From JASGMR01 sp963664675 (GTDB lineage Bacteria; Thermotogota; Thermotogae; Petrotogales; Kosmotogaceae): DNA of 64,000 nt. Positions 8,049-17,167 of this stretch are shown here, piece after piece. Under the pieces are notes generated by a model. The model saw nothing but the letters and a program-made list of their open reading frames with translations. It ran no database searches and had not been told where the DNA came from. Positions within the stretch are counted from its first letter, which is position 1. The number at the start of each line of letters is the position of its first letter. A program made the translations under genes and the position numbers. Location: contig CAXXLB010000007.1 of NCBI GenBank assembly GCA_963664675.2, forward strand, positions 248,001 through 312,000, read 5' to 3'.

Positions 8049-8989
8049 ATTCCTATCGCCTTTACTCTGAATTTTTCATCTTTATTCATATCCTGAAACC
8101 AACCATTAATAATATCGTTATTGAATAAAATTTTTTTATTGTATTCGTATTCTTCATTCGATATTTTTCTGTTTATATCTGAATAGTCTTTTGCTTTATA
8201 CAGAGGCTTATATTGTGCCATTAATGAAACCGGAACCGACAGAGATAAATTGAATTTAATAAAATCAGCGGCTATTTCAAGATCATTTATTTTATTTGGA
8301 AGTATTAAGTATCTTATTATCAATCCTTTTTTATAATCATCAAATTCTTTAAAGGCGCCAACTTGTCTGAACATCTCTCCGATAGATTTTTTGGCTACCG
8401 TCCAATAATCTTTCACTCCCGAAAATTTTAAACCGCTGTTATCATCAGTATAACGTAAATCAGCTAAATAAACATCCACAATTCCATCCAGCCAAGAGAT
8501 AGTTTCAAATTTTTCATAACTACTAGTATTATAAACTATAGGGAGATCGAATCCTCTCTCTATAGAATATTTTAAAGAACTTAGAAATCCCGGAATATTT
8601 GGTGTCGCCGTTATTAAATCGAGTGTTTCACCACCCATTTCCTGGATTTTTAAAAATATCTCCCCCAACTCTTCCACAGATACCTCTTTACCACGACCAA
8701 GTTGACTGAATCCAAAGTTCTGACAATAAACACAAGCCATCGTACAACCACAAAAGAATACTGCACCGGCTCCACCATCACCCGAAATCGGAGGTTCTTC
8801 TCCAAAATGAAGAACAGAATTAGAAATCTTAGGATTTATTCCCTGCTTACAAAAACCTCTGAATCCTGAAATTCTATCTATTCCACAATTTTTGGGACAA
8901 ATATCACACCTTTTCATTTTATTTTGAAAATATTCAATTTTTTCGTCTAAAAGACCCGAATTATATGATTCTACAGCTATCGTTCCCAT
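8045..8989 (-). CDS. PflA-like radical SAM protein
   Basis: This S-adenosylmethionine radical enzyme resembles pyruvate formate-lyase-activating enzymes. After an N-terminal cysteine cluster (CDICPKNCGIDR and a further FCKQG), the SAM cluster motif CTMACVYC (CX3CX2C) is followed by ISGDGGAGAVF-type glycine residues upstream and EVSVEELGEIFLKIQ downstream. The 314 residues match the COG1313 group of uncharacterised PflX-type proteins. No glycyl radical enzyme is nearby. It sits between murA and mrpE with 4-nt overlaps on both sides, so it is translated with them, but a shared function is not evident. Confidence 0.85.
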   Translation of the reverse strand: MGTIAVESYNSGLLDEKIEYFQNKMKRCDICPKNCGIDRISGFRGFCKQGINPKISNSVLHFGEEPPISGDGGAGAVFFCGCTMACVYCQNFGFSQLGRGKEVSVEELGEIFLKIQEMGGETLDLITATPNIPGFLSSLKYSIERGFDLPIVYNTSSYEKFETISWLDGIVDVYLADLRYTDDNSGLKFSGVKDYWTVAKKSIGEMFRQVGAFKEFDDYKKGLIIRYLILPNKINDLEIAADFIKFNLSLSVPVSLMAQYKPLYKAKDYSDINRKISNEEYEYNKKILFNNDIINGWFQDMNKDEKFRVKAIGI

Positions 8990-10245
8990 CAGTAAATATT
9001 TATACTTCCTCCCAATCCACTTATTTTTTCTTCCAGAAGCTCATAACCTCTGAATATGTGATTTGCATCGTATATTATACTTTCGCCTTCAGCCATGAGA
9101 CCGGCAATAATGAGAGCGGCTCCTGCCCTGATATCGGTTGCAGTTACTTCTGCCCCGCTCAGTTTTTTAACCCCATTTATATATGCACAATTATTCCTCA
9201 CCTTCAAATCTGCGCCCATTCTTCCTAATTCACCAATATAATTAAACCTGTTTTCAAAAACATTTTCATTCACCGAAGATTCACCTTCAACTGTTGAAAG
9301 AACCGTGGAAATTATTGGTTGTAAATCTGTTGGAAACCCCGGATATGGCGCAGTAACAATGTTAAGATTTTTCAGTTTTTTATTTCCATCAATTATGAGT
9401 TCATTTTTGTTTCCGTGGATCTCCGCACCCATGGATTTAATAACCTGAATCAATTTTTGAATGTGATCTGTATTAATATTCTGAACTTTAATTATGCTCC
9501 TAGTACCAATGGCGGCGAGAATATAAGTCCCTGCTTCAATTCGATCAGGAATAATATTATACTCACATCCGTTCAATTCATTTACGCCGTGTACGGTTAT
9601 TCTGTCTGTACCGGCGCCACTTATCTTCGCTCCACATTTATTTAAAAAATCCTGCAAATCAATAATTTCAGGTTCCATTGCCACATTTTCCAGAACTGTT
9701 ATTGAACCGGATATCAGTGCTGCAGTAGACATGAGTTGTTCGGTTGTCCCCACGCTTTTATATGGAAGGGAATAGTGCAGTTTTTTATCAAATTCATCAG
9801 GTTTTATGAGTGTGATATCACCATGTTCCTCAATATATTTAAATCCCAAAGCCTTCAATCCCGCTATGTGAAAATCAATCGGTCTCTGCCCAATATTACA
9901 GCCACCAGGTTTTCCCACTTTGGAAGTACCACATATCATACAAAGAGGACCCAGTAAGTTAAATGAAGCCCTCATCTTGTTAACATATTCGTATGAGACT
10001 TCTCCGGTTTTAATATTACTCGGCTTTAAAGTAACCGTATTATTATCAAAATTAACGTTTTTCCCCACATGTTGAAGGCAATTCAACATAGTCAAAATAT
10101 CCTTCAGTTCGGGAATATTTTTAATAGTAATCTCCTTATTAATCATTACCGTTGAGGCTAAAATTGGTAATGCAGCATTTTTTGAACCGCTTATTTTCAC
10201 AGTACCCTCAAGTTTTTTACCGCCTAAAATATAAATTTCTTTCAT
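8989..10245 (-). CDS. murA: UDP-N-acetylglucosamine 1-carboxyvinyltransferase
   Basis: MurA transfers enolpyruvate from PEP to UDP-GlcNAc, the first committed step of peptidoglycan synthesis in the cytoplasm. The 418-residue sequence starts with GGKKLEGTVKISGSKNAALP, the EPSP-synthase-fold signature with the catalytic Lys-Asn pair (Lys22, Asn23). The PEP loop has a cysteine in the expected place (GGCNIGQRPIDFHI), which would confer fosfomycin sensitivity. The later APYPGFPTDLQP motif is intact. A CCTCC ribosome site complement lies at 10251-10255. It begins the long minus-strand run into the antiporter genes. Confidence 0.95.
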   Translation of the reverse strand: MKEIYILGGKKLEGTVKISGSKNAALPILASTVMINKEITIKNIPELKDILTMLNCLQHVGKNVNFDNNTVTLKPSNIKTGEVSYEYVNKMRASFNLLGPLCMICGTSKVGKPGGCNIGQRPIDFHIAGLKALGFKYIEEHGDITLIKPDEFDKKLHYSLPYKSVGTTEQLMSTAALISGSITVLENVAMEPEIIDLQDFLNKCGAKISGAGTDRITVHGVNELNGCEYNIIPDRIEAGTYILAAIGTRSIIKVQNINTDHIQKLIQVIKSMGAEIHGNKNELIIDGNKKLKNLNIVTAPYPGFPTDLQPIISTVLSTVEGESSVNENVFENRFNYIGELGRMGADLKVRNNCAYINGVKKLSGAEVTATDIRAGAALIIAGLMAEGESIIYDANHIFRGYELLEEKISGLGGSINIY

Positions 10246-10471
10246 AATTTCCTCCTATTTATTGTCTATAAATAATTAAAACATAAAAATATTATTATTT
10301 GTGCAAAACAAATCTTGCAATAAAAGTAAAAATTTCATTTATATTTCTCTCCGAATAAAAATTTGTTATATAATTATACAGTTATGAAAAAAATCTATCG
10401 TTCTATTTATCAAAATTATATGAAAAAAATATTAAACAATTAGCTCTTAATAGCAGGGAGGAAGATTCATT
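10246..10471. promoter_or_regulatory. Divergent intergenic region murA / ROK kinase
   Basis: This 226-nt AT-rich gap separates two divergent genes and should hold both promoters. On the plus strand a TATAAT hexamer lies at 10369-10374, about 100 nt before the kinase start. I see no convincing -35 element with it. No hairpin or small gene is evident. Confidence 0.35.
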
Positions 10472-11422
10472 ATGAAAAAGAATATTGCAATTGATATTGG
10501 AGGAACCAAAATTCTCGGTGTTTCATTTGATGAAAAAAATAAAATGATAGATAGGGAGAAAAAACCCACCAAAACTCACAAGGGTATAGATGAAGTGATA
10601 TCCAGATTATTTAAAGTGATAGACTCCATTGAAGAAAATAAAGATAATATCAATGCTATTGGAGTAGGTGTTCCGGGAATTATTAAAAAGGGTGTAATAA
10701 CATTCACTCCCAATCTTCCTCTCAGCGGATTCAATCTGAAAAAAACCTTGGAAGAAAAATACAATGTACCGGTCTATGTCGGAAATGATGCCAATACGAG
10801 TTTATTGGGTGAATGGAAATTTGGCGGTCTGGATAAATATAAAAACGTAGTAGGATATTTTGCGGGAACGGGTGTAGGTGGAGGATTGATATTAAATGGA
10901 AAACTTTATACAGGCTCGAAAGGCGGAGCGGGTGAAATCGGACATACGATAGTCGATCCTGCCGGTCCGTTTTGCGGGTGCGGAAATCAGGGTTGTCTTG
11001 AAGCTTTTTCCTCAAAAACCGGGATTTTTCAGTACATAATGGCTCAAAAGAGAAAGGGAAGGAAATCCATTCTTATAAATAATGTAGACTCGGAAAAAAA
11101 TGTATTCAAAAGTTCTATTCTGGAAAATGCCTTAAACGAAAATGATGAATTAGCAGAAGAAATAATTGATAAAGTTTGTTATTATCTTGGGGTATCTTCA
11201 GCCAACATGATTAATTTATTGAATCCTGATAAGATAGTTTTTGGAGGCGGTTTAATAGAAAGCCTAGGTGAAAAAATGCTTCCGCTAATAAAGCATTATG
11301 CTAAAATGTATTCGATTCTTAGATTGTATGATGATGATATATTCACATTAACAAGCCTTGGAGATGATGCCTGCATATATGGGGCATTGACTTTGATAGA
11401 AAATCCGGAAGTACAGGATTAA
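10472..11422 (+). CDS. ROK family sugar kinase (glucokinase-like)
   Basis: A cytoplasmic sugar kinase of the ROK family, probably phosphorylating glucose to glucose 6-phosphate. The N-terminal phosphate motif AIDIGGTKI is followed by GVGVPGII, then GNDANTSLLGEW and GTGVGGGLI. The zinc-binding ROK signature GHTIVDPAGPFCGCGNQGCLE (His, three Cys) is complete. At 316 residues it is normal glucokinase size, without the N-terminal DNA-binding domain of ROK repressors. Eleven nucleotides separate it from a polyphosphatase-like gene followed by ppk. Since some ROK glucokinases use polyphosphate as phosphoryl donor, that donor should be considered, but the sequence does not prove it. Confidence 0.9.
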   Translation: MKKNIAIDIGGTKILGVSFDEKNKMIDREKKPTKTHKGIDEVISRLFKVIDSIEENKDNINAIGVGVPGIIKKGVITFTPNLPLSGFNLKKTLEEKYNVPVYVGNDANTSLLGEWKFGGLDKYKNVVGYFAGTGVGGGLILNGKLYTGSKGGAGEIGHTIVDPAGPFCGCGNQGCLEAFSSKTGIFQYIMAQKRKGRKSILINNVDSEKNVFKSSILENALNENDELAEEIIDKVCYYLGVSSANMINLLNPDKIVFGGGLIESLGEKMLPLIKHYAKMYSILRLYDDDIFTLTSLGDDACIYGALTLIENPEVQD

Positions 11423-11433
11423 GGGAGGAACCC

Positions 11434-12975
11434 GTGAGCGCTAATAGCAAATTAGCCGGTATCATATATATTGCTTCAGAGAGCATATATTTGAGAATTG
11501 CTCAAATAGTTAATGGAAATATAAAATATATTGAAAAAATTGATTATCCTATCGTAATAGGCAAAGAAACATATAAAAAAAGAAAAATTTCATTTAAAAG
11601 AATTAATAAAGCATGCGACATTCTCAATAATTTTATTAAACTCATGAAGGAATACAAAATTGAAAATTATAAAACCGTTGCCACCACGGCTATTAGAGAG
11701 TCTGAAAACTCCGAATATATTGTGGATCAAATAAAAATAAAGACCGGTTTAGATTTAAATATACTGGAAGATTCTGAAGAAAAAAATTATATTTATTTAG
11801 ATTTAATTAAATCACTGGATGCTAAAAAATATAATCCACAGGACAAAATATTGATAACATATATTGGCTCTGGTAGTTTAGGTATAGCACTCTATCAAAA
11901 TGGAAATATATTCTTTTCACAGAATATAAGGATGGGTACTTTAAAACTCACCGAAACGCTGGCGCCTCTGATAACAAAAACACCAAATTTTTTTGAAATT
12001 ATTTTAGAATTTCTGAGCAGTTTCAGAAAATCATTAAAAAAAATACTCCCTGCCGAAGAAATAAACTGCGTGATTGCTTGCGGAAAAGAGATCGATATCA
12101 CAAGAACGATTCTTGGAATTCCGAAGAAAAAGGATTTCACCCAGATAGATTTAGATGCGTTAAAAAATCTTTTTGATAAAATCGAATTTAAAAATCCCGA
12201 TCAGATACATAAAATGTTTAATTTATCGGATTACGAGGCGGTAAATTTAATGCCGCTCTTCGGTGTATATAAAATGCTTTTTGATATCGTTGATCCAAAA
12301 AAGTTTTTAATGTCTGAAGCGAATCTTCTCGATTCACTCGCATATGAAACTCTCAAACCAAAAAGTTTTAAAATTCTTCAAGATAAATACAATGAAAGTA
12401 TAATTTTAACCACCAAAAATCTTGCCGACAGATTTTATTACGATGAAGAACATGCCCTTTCTATCGAAAAACATTCTTTAAAAATTTTTGATAGTTTAAA
12501 AAAATTACATGGATTAGGTTCAAGAGAGAGACTACTATTGAGAGTGGCTTCAATAATACACGATACTGGAAAAGCCATAAATATTAAAAATCACGCTGAA
12601 AGTTCTTATTATATTGTTAAAGAGTCGGAGATCTTGGGCCTTTCATCCAGAGAGCTCAATATCATTGGAAATATTGTCAGGTATCACAGTGGAAATACAC
12701 CGGCGCTGAATGATCAGGAATTTCTTTCATTACCTGTTACCGAAAGAGTTCTAATTTCAAAGCTTTTGGCCATTTTAAGATTGGCCGATTCATTCGATAG
12801 AGCTCACGATAATAAAGTAAAAAATATATCCGTAAAACTATCAAAGAAGAACTTAATAATCTATGTAGAATCTATAGTACCAACATATCTTGAAAAATGG
12901 TCATTTGAGGTCAAATCGGGATTTTTTGAGGAAGTTTTCGGAATTAAGCCCGATTTTAGGAGAGTCTTAAAATGA
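11434..12975 (+). CDS. Ppx/GppA-like protein with C-terminal HD domain
   Basis: The 513-residue protein has an N-terminal Ppx/GppA (ASKHA fold) region of about 300 residues and a C-terminal HD domain (HDTGK at 376-380, later RYHSGNTP). In genuine exopolyphosphatases the first phosphate motif is DxGSNS and the second DIGGGST. Here they read YIASESI (Tyr12 replaces Asp) and YIGSGSL (Tyr143 replaces Asp). A glutamate-rich SEEKNYIY stretch near residue 114 could still hold the catalytic Glu. The HD phosphohydrolase motif looks intact. The GTG start follows GGAGG at 11424-11428. It overlaps ppk by 4 nt, supporting a polyphosphate-related role, perhaps more as sensor or HD hydrolase than as classical Ppx. 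Confidence 0.8.
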   Translation: MSANSKLAGIIYIASESIYLRIAQIVNGNIKYIEKIDYPIVIGKETYKKRKISFKRINKACDILNNFIKLMKEYKIENYKTVATTAIRESENSEYIVDQIKIKTGLDLNILEDSEEKNYIYLDLIKSLDAKKYNPQDKILITYIGSGSLGIALYQNGNIFFSQNIRMGTLKLTETLAPLITKTPNFFEIILEFLSSFRKSLKKILPAEEINCVIACGKEIDITRTILGIPKKKDFTQIDLDALKNLFDKIEFKNPDQIHKMFNLSDYEAVNLMPLFGVYKMLFDIVDPKKFLMSEANLLDSLAYETLKPKSFKILQDKYNESIILTTKNLADRFYYDEEHALSIEKHSLKIFDSLKKLHGLGSRERLLLRVASIIHDTGKAINIKNHAESSYYIVKESEILGLSSRELNIIGNIVRYHSGNTPALNDQEFLSLPVTERVLISKLLAILRLADSFDRAHDNKVKNISVKLSKKNLIIYVESIVPTYLEKWSFEVKSGFFEEVFGIKPDFRRVLK

Positions 12976-15077
12976 GTTTTAACCTGGACAGTTATAAGTA
13001 CTATTTAAATAGAGAAATAACGTGGCTGAAGTTCAACGATAGAGTATTAAATGAAGCCATTAACGAGGAAAATCCACTTTTTGAAAGATTGAAATTTCTT
13101 TCAATTACCAGTTCAAACCTCGATGAATTTTTTATGATAAGGGTAGCCGGAATAAAGGAGCAGATAGAAGCCAGATACGGAAAAAAAGATCCATCAGGTA
13201 TGACCGCTCTCGAACAGTTTAAAGAAATATCGAAATATGCACATTTCATGGTTAAAAAGCAAGATAAATGCTTGAACAAATATATATTACCTGAATTAAA
13301 AAAAAGATCGGTAAATTTTCTGAATGTGGAGGATTTGAATAAAAATCAGTATGATTTTTTGAAAAATTATTTCAATTCTACAATATATCCCGTTATAACA
13401 CCAATGGCAATAGATCAAAGCAGACCTTTCCCCCTCCTCCCCAATAAAATGCTCACTCAAGCGATCCTATTGATTGAAGACGGGAAAAAACCTTTTTTCG
13501 CCATGGTACAGGTTCCACCTGTGTTACCAAGATTCATAAGATTACCGGGAAGCAAATCTTCTTTTATAGCTCTGGAAAAAGTCATAAAGGAATTTATCAA
13601 TTCTCTGTTCATAGGATATGAAGTTTTGGAAGTTTCTCCGTTCAGAATCACAAGAAATGCCGATTTGAATATAAATGACGATGCAATGGATCTTTTAGAG
13701 GAAATTGAAAAATCCTTGAGACAACGAAAAATGGGTTTTCCTGTGAGGTTGGAAATTGCTAAAAATGCCCCTTCAAATATAAAACAAATGTTAAAAAATT
13801 CCCTTTCACTTGAAAATGAAGATATCTATGAAATAGACAGCATGCTAAATCTGGCGGATTTAATGAAATTTTCAAATCAAAAAGGGTTTGAAAAATTCAA
13901 ATATAAACCTTTTATACCGCAACCTTCCCCAATATTTTTTGGAAAAAAGGATTTATTTAAAATAATAAGAAAAAAAGATGTATTATTACATCACCCATAT
14001 GAATCATTTGAACCTGTTATTGATTTTTTAGAACAGGCTGCAAATGATCCCGATGTATTAGCCATAAAACAAACTCTTTACAGGGTAAGCGGAGATTCTC
14101 CCGTGATAAAAAACCTTATCAAAGCTGCGGAAAACGGAAAACAGGTAACCGTTTTAGTTGAATTGAAGGCCAGGTTTGATGAAGAAAGAAATATTCACTG
14201 GGCAAAAAAACTTGAAGACGCCGGTTGCTATGTGATTTATGGTTTGGTTGGATTGAAAACTCATACGAAAATATTACTTGTCGTTAGAAATGAAGAAGAT
14301 GGAATCAAAAGATATGTACACATGAGTACGGGTAACTACAACGATTCTACTGCAAAACTTTATACAGATATTGGATTGTTTACAAGTGATGATCTGATTG
14401 GTCAGGATGCTTCCGCCTTGTTTAACTTGCTTACGGGGTATTCGAAAGAGACAAACTGGAACAAATTATATGTTGCTCCTCTCATTCTAAAAGACTCTTT
14501 TATCGAAATGATTGAAAAAGAAAGAAAACTGGCACTGGATGGGAAAAAAGGAATTATCAAATGTGTTATGAATTCATTACTTGATAAAGATGTTATCAAA
14601 GCATTTTATAAGGCTTCGATTGATGGCGTACAGATAGATCTTGTCATTAGAGGTATATGTACCATTATTCCCGGAATAAAGAACCTGAGTGAAAATATAA
14701 GAGTTCGAAGCATAGTTGGAAGATTTTTAGAACACAGTAGAATATACTATTTTAATAACGACGGTGACCCGAAAATTTATCTTTCTTCCGCAGATATGAT
14801 GCCCAGAAACCTAGTAAGAAGGGTTGAAACGATGTTTCCTATCGAAAATGAAGCCCTTAAAAAAAGGGTTGTTGACATTCTCAATTTGATTTTAACAGAT
14901 AATGTTAAAACGAGGAGAGAACTCCCAAATGGGAATTATAGAATGGTGAGATCTTCACCCGACAAAATAAATTCTCAGGAATTGTTCTGCCAAATGGCAA
15001 TAGATAATTTTAAAAATATGATAAACTCAAATTTGACTACTGAGAAATTTAAACCTCAGTATAAAATCAAGGAGTGA
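12972..15077 (+). CDS. ppk1: Polyphosphate kinase 1
   Basis: Ppk1 polymerises the terminal phosphate of ATP into inorganic polyphosphate, reversibly. The 701-residue chain has the N-terminal FLSITSSNLDEFFMIRVAG segment. Two phospholipase-D-like C-terminal domains follow. The autophosphorylated histidine is expected in GLVGLKTHTKILLVV and the second essential histidine in FLEHSRIYYF. TGNYND and YLSSADMMPRNL are also present. Length and order match full-length Ppk1. It lies between the Ppx-HD gene (4-nt overlap) and sixA, forming a phosphate-storage operon. Confidence 0.95.
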   Translation: MSFNLDSYKYYLNREITWLKFNDRVLNEAINEENPLFERLKFLSITSSNLDEFFMIRVAGIKEQIEARYGKKDPSGMTALEQFKEISKYAHFMVKKQDKCLNKYILPELKKRSVNFLNVEDLNKNQYDFLKNYFNSTIYPVITPMAIDQSRPFPLLPNKMLTQAILLIEDGKKPFFAMVQVPPVLPRFIRLPGSKSSFIALEKVIKEFINSLFIGYEVLEVSPFRITRNADLNINDDAMDLLEEIEKSLRQRKMGFPVRLEIAKNAPSNIKQMLKNSLSLENEDIYEIDSMLNLADLMKFSNQKGFEKFKYKPFIPQPSPIFFGKKDLFKIIRKKDVLLHHPYESFEPVIDFLEQAANDPDVLAIKQTLYRVSGDSPVIKNLIKAAENGKQVTVLVELKARFDEERNIHWAKKLEDAGCYVIYGLVGLKTHTKILLVVRNEEDGIKRYVHMSTGNYNDSTAKLYTDIGLFTSDDLIGQDASALFNLLTGYSKETNWNKLYVAPLILKDSFIEMIEKERKLALDGKKGIIKCVMNSLLDKDVIKAFYKASIDGVQIDLVIRGICTIIPGIKNLSENIRVRSIVGRFLEHSRIYYFNNDGDPKIYLSSADMMPRNLVRRVETMFPIENEALKKRVVDILNLILTDNVKTRRELPNGNYRMVRSSPDKINSQELFCQMAIDNFKNMINSNLTTEKFKPQYKIKE

Positions 15078-15081
15078 TTTG

Positions 15082-15591
15082 TTGAAAAATCTATTGGTGA
15101 TGCGTCATGCAAAATCTGACAGAAGCAATCCAGATTGGCTGGATATTGAAAGACCACTTACCGATCGTGGAAGGGATGATGCCAACAAAATAGGAAAGTT
15201 TTTAAAAAGATCAAAAATTAAAATAGATACCGTGATTTCATCATCTGCCATCAGAGCAAAGGAAACAGCTGCTTATTTCTGTGACGGTATGGGTCTGCAG
15301 ATTGACATCCTCGAAGAAGAATTGTTCTATTCTGATAATTACAACGAAGTAATCGAAGGAATCAACAGAATTGATAATAAATTCAACACCGTGGTTGTAA
15401 TCGGTCACAATCCATCATTTACGGATATTTTTTCAAAGCTCTGTTCGGATAATTTTGCCGATATAAAATTGCCCACCGGGGGCATCTATTCAATCGAATT
15501 TCATATGAGCACTTGGGAAGATTCAACACTCCAGGGAGGATGTCTCACCTGGTTTATAACGCCTAAATTATTGAGAGGAAAACAAAAATGA
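15082..15591 (+). CDS. SixA-like histidine phosphatase
   Basis: A small phosphoglycerate-mutase-fold phosphatase of the SixA group. The catalytic motif MRHAKSDRSNPDW gives nucleophile His9. Further conserved elements are ERPLTDRGRDDANKIG, SSSAIRAKETA and VVIGHNPS with the second histidine. At about 169 residues it is typical SixA size. Two TTG codons (15079, 15082) could start it; the second has better spacing from GGAG at 15071-15074. E. coli SixA dephosphorylates histidine-phosphorylated proteins. Directly downstream of ppk1, whose product carries phosphohistidine, its target here is open. Confidence 0.88.
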   Translation: MKNLLVMRHAKSDRSNPDWLDIERPLTDRGRDDANKIGKFLKRSKIKIDTVISSSAIRAKETAAYFCDGMGLQIDILEEELFYSDNYNEVIEGINRIDNKFNTVVVIGHNPSFTDIFSKLCSDNFADIKLPTGGIYSIEFHMSTWEDSTLQGGCLTWFITPKLLRGKQK

Positions 15592-16292
15592 AAAAAATTG
15601 GAATAATTGGTGGTGCAAGCGCAGAATCAACAATTGACTATTATAAATGCATAACTACCGAATATATAAAAAAATACGGTGATTATGCCTATCCGCAAAT
15701 ATTAATCAACAGTATCTCTTTTCAAGAATATGTGGATTTCATGAAAAAAAATGATTTTTACAGTTTAAGCGAACTACTGTTAAATGAAGGATTAAGATTA
15801 CAGAATGCCGGCGCTGATTTTATCATAATTGCTACGAACACATTTCATTTATTCATTGAAGAGTTAAGAGGACAATTATCAATTCCCATATTGAGTATTA
15901 TAGATTCGGTAAAAAATAAAATTCAAAAGGATAATCTTAAAAAAGTTGCCCTTCTCGGTACCAAACTTACAATGGATTTCAATCTTTATGGTGAAAAATG
16001 CAAAGAGAATAATATAGATGTTCTCGTTCCGGATGAAATTGATAAAAAAAGCATAGATAAAATAATTTTTAATGAATTAACAAGAGGTTTGGTTAAAAAT
16101 GAATCAAAAAAAGTGTTTATTAATATTATAAACAAGATGAAATCTATGGGTGCGCAGGGAGTAATTTTGGGTTGTACTGAGATTCCTATGCTTATAAAGG
16201 ATAGTGATACAGAACTCAATGTTTATAATACTACTTTCATTCATGCTATGGATGCACTAAACTATTCATTAAATGACCCATCTTCAAATTGA
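15588..16292 (+). CDS. Aspartate/glutamate racemase family, Thr83/Cys196 active site
   Basis: A 234-residue Asp/Glu/hydantoin racemase-fold protein, start overlapping the sixA stop by 4 nt. The N-terminal IGIIGGASAEST phosphate-less loop and the two catalytic positions are clear: IIIATNTFH (Thr83) and GVILGCTEIP (Cys196). Canonical racemases use a cysteine at both positions. A Thr/Cys pair is known from the E. coli L-aspartate/glutamate-specific racemase, so this gene may be L-specific rather than inactive; that is inference. It is followed 94 nt later by a close paralogue that has both cysteines. Confidence 0.85.
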   Translation: MKKIGIIGGASAESTIDYYKCITTEYIKKYGDYAYPQILINSISFQEYVDFMKKNDFYSLSELLLNEGLRLQNAGADFIIIATNTFHLFIEELRGQLSIPILSIIDSVKNKIQKDNLKKVALLGTKLTMDFNLYGEKCKENNIDVLVPDEIDKKSIDKIIFNELTRGLVKNESKKVFINIINKMKSMGAQGVILGCTEIPMLIKDSDTELNVYNTTFIHAMDALNYSLNDPSSN

Positions 16293-16327
16293 ATTCAGAA
16301 AAGATCAGTGTTTTATTGTTAAAATCT

Positions 16328-16353
16328 TTTGAGAAAAATTCTTCTTTCTCAAA
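16328..16353 (+). terminator. Hairpin between the two racemase genes
   Basis: A 9-bp perfect inverted repeat pairs 16328-16336 with 16345-16353, with an 8-nt loop. A T-rich but interrupted tail follows. It may attenuate or end the upstream transcript, leaving the second racemase gene partly separate. Confidence 0.45.
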
Positions 16354-16386
16354 GGTTGATTTTATTTTGTTTCGGAGGATTGAAAA

Positions 16387-17076
16387 GTGAAAGTTATTGG
16401 AATAATTGGCGGCGCTTCATCGGAATCGACTTTAGAATATTATAGATATATAACTGAAAGTTACATTGAAAAATTTGATAACTACGGGTATCCAAAAATA
16501 TTGATCGACAGTGTGTCATTTGAGGAATTCTTTCAATGCATGAAGAATGGTGACTTCAACAGGCTGAATTCACTCATTGCCGACGAAGGAAAATTACTCG
16601 AAAATGCGGGAGCGGATTTCATTATCGTAGCCTGCAATACATTTCATCTTTTTCTGGAGAAATTAAGAAACAAAATATCCATTCCAATATTGAGTATAAT
16701 CGATTCAGTAAAAGTGGAAATTGAAAAAGATAAATTAGAAAATGTTTTGCTTCTGGGTACTAAACACACTATGGATTTTAATCTTTTCGGCAAAGAATAT
16801 AAAGATACAAATATAAAGGTAGTGGTTCCTGATAAAACAGATAAAGATATTATAAATGAAATCATATATGATGAACTCCCAAAAGGTATAATAAAGAAGA
16901 AATCAAAGGAAAAAATATTGAACATTATAAAAAAATTTCAGGAAAAAGGTACAGAAGGAATTATATTGGGTTGTACTGAATTACCGCTCATAATTAAAAA
17001 AGAAGATACTCCTTTAAAAACATATGATACAACTTATATTCATTCCATTGCTGCTTTGAAATACGCTATTGAGTAA
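16387..17076 (+). CDS. Aspartate/glutamate racemase family, Cys83/Cys196 active site
   Basis: The 229-residue paralogue of the preceding gene aligns without gaps through almost the whole length (shared GIIGGAS.EST, ENAGADFII, PILSIIDSVK, TMDFNL, ILGCTE). Here both catalytic cysteines are present: VACNTFHLF (Cys83) and GIILGCTELP (Cys196), as expected for a two-base aspartate or glutamate racemase. The GTG start follows CGGAGG at about 16373-16378. Likely roles are D-Asp or D-Glu supply for the cell wall or D-amino-acid turnover. Duplication followed by active-site divergence is the simplest history. Confidence 0.88.
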   Translation: MKVIGIIGGASSESTLEYYRYITESYIEKFDNYGYPKILIDSVSFEEFFQCMKNGDFNRLNSLIADEGKLLENAGADFIIVACNTFHLFLEKLRNKISIPILSIIDSVKVEIEKDKLENVLLLGTKHTMDFNLFGKEYKDTNIKVVVPDKTDKDIINEIIYDELPKGIIKKKSKEKILNIIKKFQEKGTEGIILGCTELPLIIKKEDTPLKTYDTTYIHSIAALKYAIE

Positions 17077-17111
17077 TATAAACTATCCGGGAAAAATTCA
17101 ATTAACATTAA

Positions 17112-17140
17112 TTATTAAATATTATAGAATATTGTATAAT
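17112..17140 (+). promoter_or_regulatory. Possible promoter for the RseC-like gene and mutS2
   Basis: TATAAT at 17135-17140 lies 17 bp downstream of a weak TTATTA (17112-17117), and 27 nt before the ATG. The -10 is good and the -35 is poor. Confidence 0.4.
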
Positions 17141-17167
17141 CGGATTGAATTGATTAGAGGTGGTTTT

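Noticed and set aside
13001..13279. Antisense open frames inside ppk1, mutS2, pulA and other genes
   Set aside because: They lack ribosome sites and recognisable protein features and lie opposite well-conserved genes.
16293..16386. Small gene between the racemases
   Set aside because: No open frame with a ribosome site; only a hairpin and the leader of the second racemase.
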